NCBI GenBank assembly: GCA_034670065.1
Contig: JAXMOG010000002.1
Location: forward strand, 744,001 to 808,000
Length of the DNA: 64,000 nt
Direction: 5' to 3'
Source: Mesobacterium_A sp034670065
GTDB taxonomy: Bacteria; Pseudomonadota; Alphaproteobacteria; Rhodobacterales; Rhodobacteraceae
The notes under the pieces were generated by a model, which saw only the letters and a program-made list of their open reading frames with translations, made no database searches and was not told where the DNA came from. This document shows positions 25,066-33,948 of this stretch, piece after piece. Positions within the stretch are counted from its first letter, which is position 1. The number at the start of each line of letters is the position of its first letter. The position numbers and the translations under genes were made by a program.

Positions 25066-26640
25066 ATGTCCGAGTTGCGTGACGCCGCCCTGAATTCCAA
25101 GGCCTGGCCATTTGAAGAAGCGCGCCGGATTCTGAAACGGTATCAGAAATCGCCGCCGGAAAAAGGGTATGTTCTGTTTGAAACAGGCTACGGCCCATCT
25201 GGTTTGCCACATATCGGCACATTTGGTGAGGTAGCGCGGACCACTATGATCCGCCGCGCCTTTGAAGTGATCTGCGATATTCCGACCCGGTTGATCTGTT
25301 TCTCGGATGATCTGGACGGCATGCGCAAGGTGCCTGCCAACCTGCCCAATCAGGACATGTTGCAAGAACACCTGCAAAAGCCGCTGACCACCGTGCCGGA
25401 CCCGTTTGGCGAATACGACAGCTTTGGCGATCACAACAACGCTATGCTGCGCCGGTTTCTGGATACCTTTGGCTTTGAGTATGAGTTTTACTCGGCCACA
25501 GAGTTCTATCGCTCTGGTCAATTTGACGAGGTGTTGCTGCGCGCCTGTGAAAAATACGATGAGATCATGAAGGTCATGCTGAAGTCGCTGCGCGAAGAGC
25601 GTCGGCAGACCTATTCGATCTTCTTGCCGATCCATCCGGAAACAGGCCGCGTTCTGTACGTGCCGATGAAGAATGTCGATGCCAAAGAGGGTACGGTGAC
25701 ATTTGATGATGAAGATGGCCGCGAATGGACATTGCCTGTCACAGGCGGCAACGTGAAGTTTCAGTGGAAGCCGGATTTCGGTGCCCGTTGGGCTGCGCTG
25801 GGCGTCGATTTTGAGATGTACGGCAAGGACCATTCCACCAACACACCGATCTATGACCGTATTTGCCAAATTCTGGGGCAAAAAGCGCCGGAACATTTCA
25901 CCTATGAATTGTTCCTTGATGAAGGCGGCGAGAAGATTTCGAAGTCCAAGGGCAATGGTTTGTCCATCGATGAATGGCTGAAATATGCCAGCACGGAATC
26001 TTTGTCGTATTTCATGTATCAGAAGCCCAAAACAGCCAAGCGGCTGTGGTGGGATGTGATCCCCAAGGCCTTGGATGAATATCACCAGCAATTGCGGGCC
26101 TACCCAACCCAAGATGCGAAGGCCAAGGTGAATAACCCGGTGTTTCACATTCACGGCGGGCAGGTGCCTGTTTCAACCTTGGTTGTCCCGTTTGCCATGC
26201 TGTTGAACCTGGCGTCGGTCGCAGGCGCCGAGGACAAAGAGACGCTGTGGGGCTTTATCCGCCGCTATGCGCCAGATGCCTCTGCGGAAACGCATCCCGA
26301 CCTGGACGCCGCGGCCGGATTTGCGGTGCGGTATTACAACGACTTTGTGAAGCCGAACAAACAGTACCGCGCCCCAACCGATCTGGAACGCGAAGCGCTC
26401 AGCGATTTGCGTGATCAATTGGCCAATTTCTCGGGCGATGCCACGGATGAAGCGCTGCAATCGATCGTGTACAGCTGTGGCCGCGAACGGTTTGACCCGA
26501 TGCGTGATTGGTTTAAAGCCATTTACGAAGTGCTGCTGGGCGCATCGCAGGGGCCACGGTTTGGCGGGTTTATTGCGCTCTACGGTGTGGATGAAACCGT
26601 TGCGCTGATCGACGCGGCGCTGGCCGGCGACTTGCTATAA
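25066..26640 (+). CDS. lysK: Lysyl-tRNA synthetase, class I
   Basis: A 524-residue synthetase of class I, unrelated in fold to the class II LysS of E. coli. The HIGH-type motif is PSGLPHIGTFGE and the KMSKS-type motif KISKSKGN. It charges tRNA-Lys with lysine. Class I LysRS is found in most archaea, in spirochaetes and in many Alphaproteobacteria including this order. The ATG follows a strong AAAAGGAG site. It is a single gene between a TerB-like gene and a cytochrome gene. Confidence 0.97.
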   Translation: MSELRDAALNSKAWPFEEARRILKRYQKSPPEKGYVLFETGYGPSGLPHIGTFGEVARTTMIRRAFEVICDIPTRLICFSDDLDGMRKVPANLPNQDMLQEHLQKPLTTVPDPFGEYDSFGDHNNAMLRRFLDTFGFEYEFYSATEFYRSGQFDEVLLRACEKYDEIMKVMLKSLREERRQTYSIFLPIHPETGRVLYVPMKNVDAKEGTVTFDDEDGREWTLPVTGGNVKFQWKPDFGARWAALGVDFEMYGKDHSTNTPIYDRICQILGQKAPEHFTYELFLDEGGEKISKSKGNGLSIDEWLKYASTESLSYFMYQKPKTAKRLWWDVIPKALDEYHQQLRAYPTQDAKAKVNNPVFHIHGGQVPVSTLVVPFAMLLNLASVAGAEDKETLWGFIRRYAPDASAETHPDLDAAAGFAVRYYNDFVKPNKQYRAPTDLEREALSDLRDQLANFSGDATDEALQSIVYSCGRERFDPMRDWFKAIYEVLLGASQGPRFGGFIALYGVDETVALIDAALAGDLL

Positions 26641-26761
26641 TATCAGATTAACGGGTGGCGGGGCCTTGGTTTGGCCACCCAATGCATTTTGATCCGCGTC
26701 AACGCAGCCTGTTAGGGCTGCGTCTATAGTGATCTTCATGAACATGAATGAGGACACAACC

Positions 26762-27181
26762 ATGCGCCGGTCTATTGCCCAGTTTTTCGCCTCTTCAATC
26801 GTTGCACTTGTTTTGGCCGCTCCGGCTGTCGCGCAAAGTGTCGAAGAGGGGCAAGCCCTGTACCGCACCCATTGCGCCACATGCCACGGGCTGCATGCCG
26901 ATGGCGCGGGTCCAATGGCCAGTGTTTTGCTGATCCAGCCAGTCGATCTGACCCAGCTTTCTGCGCAGAACGAGGGACGCTTTCCGTTAATTCGCACGAT
27001 TCGACGGATTGATGGGCGCGACCCGTTGGTCAGCCACGGGTCGCCCATGCCGGTTTATGGCGACTATTTCGAAGGGGTGTTTGACGTGCCTGTCAAAACG
27101 GACAGTGGCCAGCCGATCCTGACCTCCCGCCCAGTATTGGATTTGGTGACGTACCTGCAAACCCTGCAAACCCGCGAATAG
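26762..27181 (+). CDS. Periplasmic monohaem cytochrome c
   Basis: A 139-residue protein with a signal peptide ending near AVAQ (about residue 25). The haem c motif is CATCH (Cys38, Cys41, His42), and a methionine in SPMPVYG is the likely sixth ligand. It probably moves electrons in the periplasm; the donor and acceptor are unknown and no oxidase genes are near. The ATG at 26762 follows a GAGG site at a 9-base distance. Confidence 0.88.
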   Translation: MRRSIAQFFASSIVALVLAAPAVAQSVEEGQALYRTHCATCHGLHADGAGPMASVLLIQPVDLTQLSAQNEGRFPLIRTIRRIDGRDPLVSHGSPMPVYGDYFEGVFDVPVKTDSGQPILTSRPVLDLVTYLQTLQTRE

Positions 27182-27225
27182 GCGGGCGCGCAGGCCGCCA
27201 TCGGCGACCTGCAAAAGTGGTGCGC

Positions 27226-29184
27226 TTAAACGTCCAACTCTTCCACGAAGCGCGCGTTCTCTTGGATGTACTGAAAGCGCAGCTCTGGCTTCTTACCCAT
27301 CAACCGTTCCACCAGATCACCTGTTTCGCCCGGTTCATCCTCGTCAATCGTGACGCGGATCAAGGTGCGGCTGTTGGGGTCCATCGTGGTTTCTTTCAGG
27401 TCCTTGGCATCCATTTCACCCAGACCTTTAAAGCGCTGAACGTCAATTTTTCCTTTTCCGCCCAGTCCCTTTTCCATCATGGTGTCTTTTTCGGCGTCAT
27501 TGGCAACGTAAACGCGCTTGGCGCCTTGGGTCAGGCGAAACAGCGGCGGGCAGGCCAAATACAGATGACCATGATCAATCATGGGACGCATCTGGGTAAA
27601 GAAAAACGTCATCAGCAATGCTGAAATATGGGCACCATCCACATCCGCATCAGTCATGATGATAATCTTGTCGTATCGCAGATCATCAATGTTGAACTTC
27701 GTGCCAAGCCCAACACCCAGCGCCTGGCTCAGATCGTTGATTTCGGCGTTTGACCCCAGCTTGGACGATGCTGCACCCAGCACGTTCAGGATTTTACCAC
27801 GCAAGGGCAAGAGAGCCTGATTTTTCCTGTCCCGTGCCATTTTGGCGGAACCGCCCGCACTGTCACCCTCGACGATGAACAGCTCTGTGCCTTCTCGGGT
27901 GGCAGACGAACAATCGACCAACTTGCCGGGCAAACGCAGTTTCTTGGTTGCGGATTTCCGGGCGGTTTCCTTTTCGCGCCGGCGGTGAAGCCGTTCTTCG
28001 GCGCGCAGGATCAGGAAATCCAGAATCGCGCCAGCAGCCTTGGTATCTGCGGCCAGCCAATTGTCAAAATGGTCACGCACCGCGCCTTCGACCAGCTTAT
28101 GCGCCTCTACCGTCGCCAACCGGTCTTTGGTTTGGCCTACAAACTCTGGCTCACGAATAAAGCAACTGACAAGCGCACAGCCGCCGGTGATCAGGTCTTC
28201 GCGCGTGATCTGACTGGCTTTTTTGTTGTTGGCCAGTTCGCCATAGGCGCGGATGCCCTTCAGGATCGCCGCCCAGAACCCTGCTTCATGCGTGCCGCCT
28301 TCGGGTGTGGGGACGGTGTTACAGTAAGATTGGATGAAGCCGTCGCGGGACGGGGTCCAGTTGATGGCCCATTCCACCTTGCCTGCCGCGTTGAATTTTT
28401 CCTTGAATTCAACGGTGCCAGCAAACGGGCTCTCGGCATAGGTTGATGCGCCGCCCAGTGTTTCGGTCAGATAGTCGGCCAAGCCGCCTGGGAAGTGAAA
28501 GGTCGCCTCGGTTGGCGTTTCCTTATCATCAATCTCTGACTTCCAGCGGATTTCAACGCCGGAAAACAGATAGGCCTTGGACCGCACCATCTTCAGCAGG
28601 CGCGCCGGTTTGAACAGGTGGCTGCCAAAAATTTCGGCGTCAGGGTGGAAGGTGATCGTTGTGCCACGCCGGTTTGGCGCACTGCCGATTTTTTCAATCG
28701 GACCCTGCGGTATCCCACGCGAAAACCGCTGTTCGAACAGTTCCCGGTTGCGGGCGACTTGCACAACCATGCTGTCGCTCAGCGCGTTAACAACCGATGC
28801 GCCCACACCATGCAGACCGCCGGATGTTTCATACGCCTTGCCCGAAAACTTGCCGCCCGCGTGCAGTGTACACAGGATCACTTCCAGCGCGGATTTTTCC
28901 GGAAACTTTGGGTGTGGGTCCGTGGGAATGCCGCGCCCATTGTCCCGGATCGAAACGGAATAATCAGCGTGCAGCTCCACTTCGATGCGGTTTGCATGCC
29001 CCGCAACCGCCTCGTCCATTGAGTTGTCCAGGATTTCCGCAACCAGGTGGTGCAGCGCGCGCTCATCCGTACCGCCGATGTACATCCCCGGCCGTTTCCG
29101 GACAGGTTCCAACCCTTCCAGAACTTCGATCGAAGAGGCATCATAGGTTTCGGTTTCAGCGCCCGTCAGTAGGTCTTCTGCCAT
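27226..29184 (-). CDS. parE: DNA topoisomerase IV subunit B
   Basis: A 652-residue GHKL ATPase subunit that unlinks replicated chromosomes together with ParC. Seen are the ATP-binding blocks EILDNSMDEAVAG and GRGIPTDPHPK, TSGGLHGVGASVVNALS, and the Toprim parts EGDSAGGSAK and DADVDGAHISALL. The length and N-terminus (VLEGLEPVRKRPGMYIGGTD) mark ParE rather than GyrB. The gene is transcribed alone; 103 bases separate it from the cheD stop upstream. Confidence 0.96.
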   Translation of the reverse strand: MAEDLLTGAETETYDASSIEVLEGLEPVRKRPGMYIGGTDERALHHLVAEILDNSMDEAVAGHANRIEVELHADYSVSIRDNGRGIPTDPHPKFPEKSALEVILCTLHAGGKFSGKAYETSGGLHGVGASVVNALSDSMVVQVARNRELFEQRFSRGIPQGPIEKIGSAPNRRGTTITFHPDAEIFGSHLFKPARLLKMVRSKAYLFSGVEIRWKSEIDDKETPTEATFHFPGGLADYLTETLGGASTYAESPFAGTVEFKEKFNAAGKVEWAINWTPSRDGFIQSYCNTVPTPEGGTHEAGFWAAILKGIRAYGELANNKKASQITREDLITGGCALVSCFIREPEFVGQTKDRLATVEAHKLVEGAVRDHFDNWLAADTKAAGAILDFLILRAEERLHRRREKETARKSATKKLRLPGKLVDCSSATREGTELFIVEGDSAGGSAKMARDRKNQALLPLRGKILNVLGAASSKLGSNAEINDLSQALGVGLGTKFNIDDLRYDKIIIMTDADVDGAHISALLMTFFFTQMRPMIDHGHLYLACPPLFRLTQGAKRVYVANDAEKDTMMEKGLGGKGKIDVQRFKGLGEMDAKDLKETTMDPNSRTLIRVTIDEDEPGETGDLVERLMGKKPELRFQYIQENARFVEELDV

Positions 29185-29287
29185 GCGGTTCTGCTCAGTT
29201 TTGTGATTTCACAGCAATGGCCCACAGTATGTCAGCTTTGCGAAGGCGCGAAAAGGGTGTGTGATCGTCTTGGCATGATTTCCCGTG

Positions 29288-29824
29288 TTAGAACAGTGTG
29301 ACAGACTCTGATTTGCGCGTCGGCGCTTTGGCGGGGGCAACCGAAAGGCCGGGATCATTCGGGATCAACAGCTGTTGGGCTTTGCCGCTGTAGGGCCAGA
29401 ATTTTACACGCCTTGCCATCGTTCCCCCAAGACTTTCGCTGAAAATCGGCAGGCCCTCCTGGTCCAAAAACTGTTTTGCGAATTCTGCATTGGATTGACC
29501 GATATCCCTGAGGTTTGCCGCCATGGATGCGCCGCCAAAGACCTTGGCTTGCAACCTGTCGCGGCGGGCGCCCTTTTTCAGCAACCCGTTGATCAATAAC
29601 TCCATTGCATGCGCACCGTAGCGGATGTTGTTTTTGTTGCTGCCATCCCTGCTGGGCAACAAAAAGTGGTTCATCCCACCAACCTGTGCGTGCGGATCAT
29701 GCAAGCACACAGAAACGCAACTGCCCAAGACAGTGGACAAGACCAAATCAATTTCACCCGAGATCCGATAGTCGCCCTGCACAACCGTATGAGTTCTGGT
29801 TTTTTGGGTCTCCGGTTCTGTCAT
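29288..29824 (-). CDS. cheD: Chemoreceptor glutamine deamidase CheD
   Basis: A 178-residue enzyme that deamidates glutamines on chemoreceptors. The catalytic region is LGSCVSVCLHD with the nucleophilic cysteine, followed by the histidine in GGMNHFLLPS and the serine/threonine strand KVFGGASM. It is the last gene of the chemotaxis operon and overlaps cheB by four bases (ATGA). Confidence 0.94.
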   Translation of the reverse strand: MTEPETQKTRTHTVVQGDYRISGEIDLVLSTVLGSCVSVCLHDPHAQVGGMNHFLLPSRDGSNKNNIRYGAHAMELLINGLLKKGARRDRLQAKVFGGASMAANLRDIGQSNAEFAKQFLDQEGLPIFSESLGGTMARRVKFWPYSGKAQQLLIPNDPGLSVAPAKAPTRKSESVTLF

Positions 29825-30828
29825 GCGCGAGCTGCTCTCTGCCTTGACCCAGCGCTCAGAAGAGCCGCAGCGATCTGATCGATAGGAAGTTGTTTTTCCA
29901 CAGCGCCCATTTCTGCGGCTACGCGGGGCATACCGTAGACAATGGATGTCTTCTCATCTTGGCCATAGGTACGGGCCCCAGCTTTGCGAAGCTTGAGAAG
30001 GCCAGCTGCGCCGTCCCGCCCCATCCCAGTCAGCAAGGCGGCCACAACTGACCGGGCATAGGGAACCGCCGAAGCGAAAAGCGCATCGATAGAGGGGCGA
30101 TGACCAGATTGTGGAGTGCCCGACACAAGCGTAACGCGCTTGTCTGGTGGAGGCGCGATGACCAGATGCCGGTTAAGCCCGCCCCCCAGAAGCACGGTGC
30201 CTTGTTTTATTGGGGCGCCATCCTGCGCCGGCAATACTTGTGCGGCACAGTTTCTGTCCAGCAACCGAACCAGGCTTTGCCCAAAACCGTCGCCTGTATG
30301 TTGTACGATAAGTGTTGGCGGGCAATTGGGCGGAAACTGACTCAACACTTGAACCAAAGCGTCGACTCCGCCAGTGGACGAACCGATCAGGATGAGATTG
30401 TTGCTGGCCGGGTATTGGCCTCGCGCCGGCCTTGCAGTGTTTTGATGATACGCGCCAACACGCAAAACAGCCTGTACATGTTCCAAAATCCGTTCTGGCC
30501 GGTCATTGGACCGGATGGCGAACAATCCCGATCCGCGCGGCGTCTCTTTATCGGCAGATGTTGGGTTGTTTGTCCCGCTCTCCACGGTAATCCAGCGGAT
30601 TTGCATTGCCTGGAACAAGCCACGCATGACTGTGAATTCCTCTGAGCGCGTCAATGCCCGGCTAATGACCACGGCCTTGGGCGAATGCTCTTCGACGAGG
30701 TTAAATGTTTCCATCAGGCTCGCAGCGCTTGCCACCACGTTGAATTCGGCACATCCACGTAAAATTCCGGCAATACGATTTCGACGTTCAGTGTTTCCGA
30801 TGGCAATCAGTATTGAAACTTTGGGCAT
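29821..30828 (-). CDS. cheB: CheB-type chemoreceptor methylesterase with degenerate receiver domain
   Basis: A 335-residue protein. The C-terminal methylesterase is complete: Ser151 in IGSSTGG, His177 in VQHTGDGF and Asp272 in GMGRDGA. The N-terminal 120 residues have the receiver layout, but the acidic pair is gone (AIGNTERR) and the phospho-acceptor position reads SRALTRSEE with no aspartate. It therefore probably cannot be activated by CheA phosphorylation in the usual way. I start at 30828, where AAGGAAGG precedes the ATG. It follows the MCP gene with a 22-base gap. Confidence 0.9.
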   Translation of the reverse strand: MPKVSILIAIGNTERRNRIAGILRGCAEFNVVASAASLMETFNLVEEHSPKAVVISRALTRSEEFTVMRGLFQAMQIRWITVESGTNNPTSADKETPRGSGLFAIRSNDRPERILEHVQAVLRVGAYHQNTARPARGQYPASNNLILIGSSTGGVDALVQVLSQFPPNCPPTLIVQHTGDGFGQSLVRLLDRNCAAQVLPAQDGAPIKQGTVLLGGGLNRHLVIAPPPDKRVTLVSGTPQSGHRPSIDALFASAVPYARSVVAALLTGMGRDGAAGLLKLRKAGARTYGQDEKTSIVYGMPRVAAEMGAVEKQLPIDQIAAALLSAGSRQRAARA

Positions 30829-30850
30829 TTTACCGCCTTCCTTTCTGCAA

Positions 30851-33208
30851 TCAGAAATCTTGCCAGCCAAAATCGTCTGTTCCGTTCGCCACTTCTGGCA
30901 AGCGTTTCGGGGCTATTTGAACAGTCTCGTCGTGGATGATGGTGGGTTCATCCAAATCGTCTTCTTTCTGATCATCAAAATCATCTATCTCAGGGGTGCG
31001 TTCTGTCCGAATGCTGAAACCAGCCACCAATTCCGACAAGACAGAAGTGTCTTTTTGTAATATGTGGCTGGCGGCGGTTGCCTCTTCGACCATCGCGGCG
31101 TTTTGTTGGGTCACTTGGTCAAGCTGCGTGACACCAATATTGATTTCGCCCAATCCGGCTGATTGCTCAGACGCGCCGGCAGCAATGTCGGAGACGAGTT
31201 TGGCAATGTGATTCACGCGTTCCACGATGTTGTTGAGCGCGCCCCCGGCCTTCCCAACCAAGTGAACACCTTTTTCAACTTGGATTGTGCTGCCGCTGAT
31301 CAGAGCTTTGATTTCATGCGCCGCTTCGGAGGAACGTTGTGCCAGGGCGCGGACTTCTGATGCGACAACTGAAAAACCTTTGCCAGATTCACCTGCACGG
31401 GCCGCTTCCACCCCGGCATTCAGCGCCAAAAGGTTGGTCTGGAAGGCGATGTCATCAATCACGCCAATAATTTCAGATATTTGGTCAGATGAGGCTTCGA
31501 TTTCGTTCATCGCTTCGACCGCGGTTTTGACCACTTCACCACTTTGGGTGGCTTCTTCCTTTGCTTCCGAGACGATTTGCTCAACAGATCGGGCGCCGTC
31601 TGCGGCTGACTTGACGCTGGCGGTCAGTTGATCCAGTGCAGCGGCTGTTTGCTCCAGCGTTGCTGCCTGGTTTTCGGTTCGGTTGGACAAGTCATCCGAC
31701 GCGTGAGAGATTTCTTCGGCGCCGTTACGAATACTATCTGCCGATTCAACAACTTGGGCCAGGGCATGATTGAGTGTCTCAATGGACTTGTTGAAGTTGA
31801 TCCGAAGCCGATCGTAGGATGATGCGAAGGACTCTGACAGGCTGAAGGTCAAATCTCCTTCGCGTAACTTTGTTAGGGCCTCACTCAGCTTTTCAACGGC
31901 ATCTGCCTGTTCTTGCGAATTCTGATGTTGAATTTGCTCAGCCGCTTTTGCTTCCGTAAGCTTTTCGGCAAAGTCCTGCAGTGTTTTGGCAATCATGCCA
32001 AATTCATCCTGCCGCTCGGTGCCACTGATCGTAACGTCCAGATTGCCCCCTGAGATTTCGATCATGTCGTCACGAATTTGAAGCAGGGGTTTTGTCACAC
32101 TGCGCGCCATGAAAAAGCCGAGCACGCCAATCAACAAGGCAATCCCGATTGAAAGGATCGTCAGAATTAGCCGGTCGCGATTTATGACAGCAAAGCTGAC
32201 GTCATGCTCCGCTTCCACAACCAAGCCACGGGGTGCTCCCAGGAAATCAACGCTTGTCGCGTAGGCCACAATTCGATTGCCGGAAATGCCAGTCGTGTCC
32301 TCAAAAAACTTGGTTTCGCCGGATAAAGACGCCAAGACGGGGGCGGTTCTGGGAACGGTTGATAAAAGTTGGAATTCATCTTCTTCAGCAAGACTGGGAC
32401 TGTTTAGATGAAATTTTTCGTCGACAAGATAAACCCGCCCTTCGGAACCCAGCCAATCCTGCGTGTTCAGCGTGTTTATCGTGTCCTTGAGCCCTTCGAT
32501 GGGCGTTTTGACCACAATCACACCGACTCTTTGTCCAAAGCCGTTGATCAAGGGGGTCGCGGCAAACGCCGCAGCCTTATTCTCATGGGCGGCATATGGC
32601 TCGAATTGCGAAAACGAAACCACCCCAGGATCATCCGAGTTTGCGGTTCGGAAAGCTGTTGCAAGGCCAGATTCCGCGTAAGGGCCATCACCCAGGTTGG
32701 TCGCGAAGTCATCTCGCTTGGAGGCAGAGTAGATGACGTCTCCACCGGGGCTTACGAGAAAGACATCACTGTACCCTTTCTCAGTGACCAGCCGGCGAAA
32801 CAAGCTATGAAGGCGGCGGTGAAAAATATCGTATCGATCGCTTTCATCGGATGCATCCAATGCGATCCTTTCAGCAGAGGGATGCGGGTTTTCATCAATA
32901 AATCTGCGCCTCAGCTCGTCCCTGGCGCTGGCCCCCATGGCCCGAAATGCCCGATCTAAATCTGTCGCGTCTTTAAGCGCAGATGTCGAAGAACTGACAA
33001 TATTGAGTTGATCTTCTACATCCGTGATCCAAACCTGAAGCTCGTGTTTTTTTGACTGCGCGTAGGTCTCCATCAGGCGCTCGATAGACCCGGTCATTTC
33101 GGTTTTTAAAGTGCTTTGAGACACGACGCCAAGAACAGTGCAAATCACGACCGCAATGGCAAAAAACATCAGCGGCAGGCGGTTTTTGATGGTTTTGAAA
33201 GTACTCAT
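30851..33208 (-). CDS. Methyl-accepting chemotaxis protein (dCache sensor)
   Basis: A 785-residue receptor. A first membrane helix lies at about residues 13-31, followed by a roughly 310-residue extracytoplasmic dCache-type sensor. Next come a second membrane helix near 350, HAMP (SVTKPLLQIRDDM), a second HAMP-like stretch and the long signalling coiled coil. Its tip is DDIAFQTNLLALNAGVEAAR. The protein ends in G-W-Q-D-F, matching the W-x-x-F tether that binds CheR and CheB in enteric receptors. Ligand unknown; amino or organic acids are common for dCache. It overlaps the small upstream gene by ATGA. Confidence 0.94.
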   Translation of the reverse strand: MSTFKTIKNRLPLMFFAIAVVICTVLGVVSQSTLKTEMTGSIERLMETYAQSKKHELQVWITDVEDQLNIVSSSTSALKDATDLDRAFRAMGASARDELRRRFIDENPHPSAERIALDASDESDRYDIFHRRLHSLFRRLVTEKGYSDVFLVSPGGDVIYSASKRDDFATNLGDGPYAESGLATAFRTANSDDPGVVSFSQFEPYAAHENKAAAFAATPLINGFGQRVGVIVVKTPIEGLKDTINTLNTQDWLGSEGRVYLVDEKFHLNSPSLAEEDEFQLLSTVPRTAPVLASLSGETKFFEDTTGISGNRIVAYATSVDFLGAPRGLVVEAEHDVSFAVINRDRLILTILSIGIALLIGVLGFFMARSVTKPLLQIRDDMIEISGGNLDVTISGTERQDEFGMIAKTLQDFAEKLTEAKAAEQIQHQNSQEQADAVEKLSEALTKLREGDLTFSLSESFASSYDRLRINFNKSIETLNHALAQVVESADSIRNGAEEISHASDDLSNRTENQAATLEQTAAALDQLTASVKSAADGARSVEQIVSEAKEEATQSGEVVKTAVEAMNEIEASSDQISEIIGVIDDIAFQTNLLALNAGVEAARAGESGKGFSVVASEVRALAQRSSEAAHEIKALISGSTIQVEKGVHLVGKAGGALNNIVERVNHIAKLVSDIAAGASEQSAGLGEINIGVTQLDQVTQQNAAMVEEATAASHILQKDTSVLSELVAGFSIRTERTPEIDDFDDQKEDDLDEPTIIHDETVQIAPKRLPEVANGTDDFGWQDF

Positions 33209-33543
33209 TGTTTCTGCCTTTCTTGAAGATCAGTCGCGTTGTGCACCAGTTGCAGTGACTGGAACCGGTCTGCCATGCTGCGTAAGGGCGAGCTTTCGAG
33301 AAAAGCGACCGTCTTATCCAAATCACCCGACACAGAGCTGTGGCTTAGGTTTTCCAATAAGGTCGCAATGAACGTCAGTTCCTGTTGAACTCTGTCCAGG
33401 GATTGCAAACTTTCACGGCCACGTTGCTTTAATAGACGGGGAATCTGACTGTCTTCATAAAGTGCTGTTTCGATGCATTGCAGACAGGTCTGTATGTTTC
33501 GAAGCTCATGTGCGCTGATCCGAAGGTAGTTTTTTTTTGTCAT
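33205..33543 (-). CDS. Small helical protein with histidine-kinase DHp-like motif, chemotaxis operon
   Basis: A 112-residue all-helical protein that I do not recognise. The N-terminus ISAHELRNIQTC recalls the H-box of histidine kinases, with His12 at the phosphorylation position. A second helix with LLKQRGRESLQSLDRVQQEL would complete a DHp-like hairpin. There is no ATPase domain. Overlap with the MCP start (ATGA) and 12 bases from a CheY-type gene tie it to the chemotaxis pathway. A phosphotransfer, CheX-like or scaffold role are all possible. Confidence 0.6.
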   Translation of the reverse strand: MTKKNYLRISAHELRNIQTCLQCIETALYEDSQIPRLLKQRGRESLQSLDRVQQELTFIATLLENLSHSSVSGDLDKTVAFLESSPLRSMADRFQSLQLVHNATDLQERQKQ

Positions 33544-33555
33544 TTTAACAGAACC

Positions 33556-33948
33556 TTACGCCGTTAGAGGGCCGGTAACGGCCTCTATGCATTGGCGCAT
33601 CGACGCGGTGGTGAAGGGTTTCTTGATCAGATTGTTTAGCTTCAGCCTTTGGGCATCCGCCACAATCTGAGGAGATGGTTTGCCGGTGATCAAGATAAAG
33701 CCGACATTCTTCGTCGCCGCCGTTCGGCGAAGGTGTTCTAGCAACTGCAACCCTGAAAGGCCTGGCATGTTAAAATCGGAAAGGACCAGGTGCACAGGGT
33801 CTTTGACGATCGCGTTGTAAGCTGTTTTGGGATCTGCGGCGGTTTCATAGTTGGAAAGGCCAATTTCATCCAATGCCTGCGTGATCAGTTCGCGGCTCGT
33901 CGCCATGTCATCCACGACAAACAACTTTAGTGACCTCATGGACTTCAT
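33556..33948 (-). CDS. CheY-type response regulator (second copy)
   Basis: A 130-residue single-domain receiver. All key residues are present: Asp13/Asp14, phospho-acceptor Asp58 (LVLSDFNMPG), Thr88 and Lys110 (KKPF). It has no output domain, so it works as a motor-binding CheY or as a phosphate sink. Its start overlaps the cheR stop by four bases. Compared with the other CheY it has a longer N-terminus and lies downstream of cheR. Confidence 0.9.
   Translation of the reverse strand: MKSMRSLKLFVVDDMATSRELITQALDEIGLSNYETAADPKTAYNAIVKDPVHLVLSDFNMPGLSGLQLLEHLRRTAATKNVGFILITGKPSPQIVADAQRLKLNNLIKKPFTTASMRQCIEAVTGPLTA

Noticed and set aside
25003..26154. 383-codon open frame on the minus strand
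   Set aside because: Antisense to lysK, which has both class I synthetase motifs.
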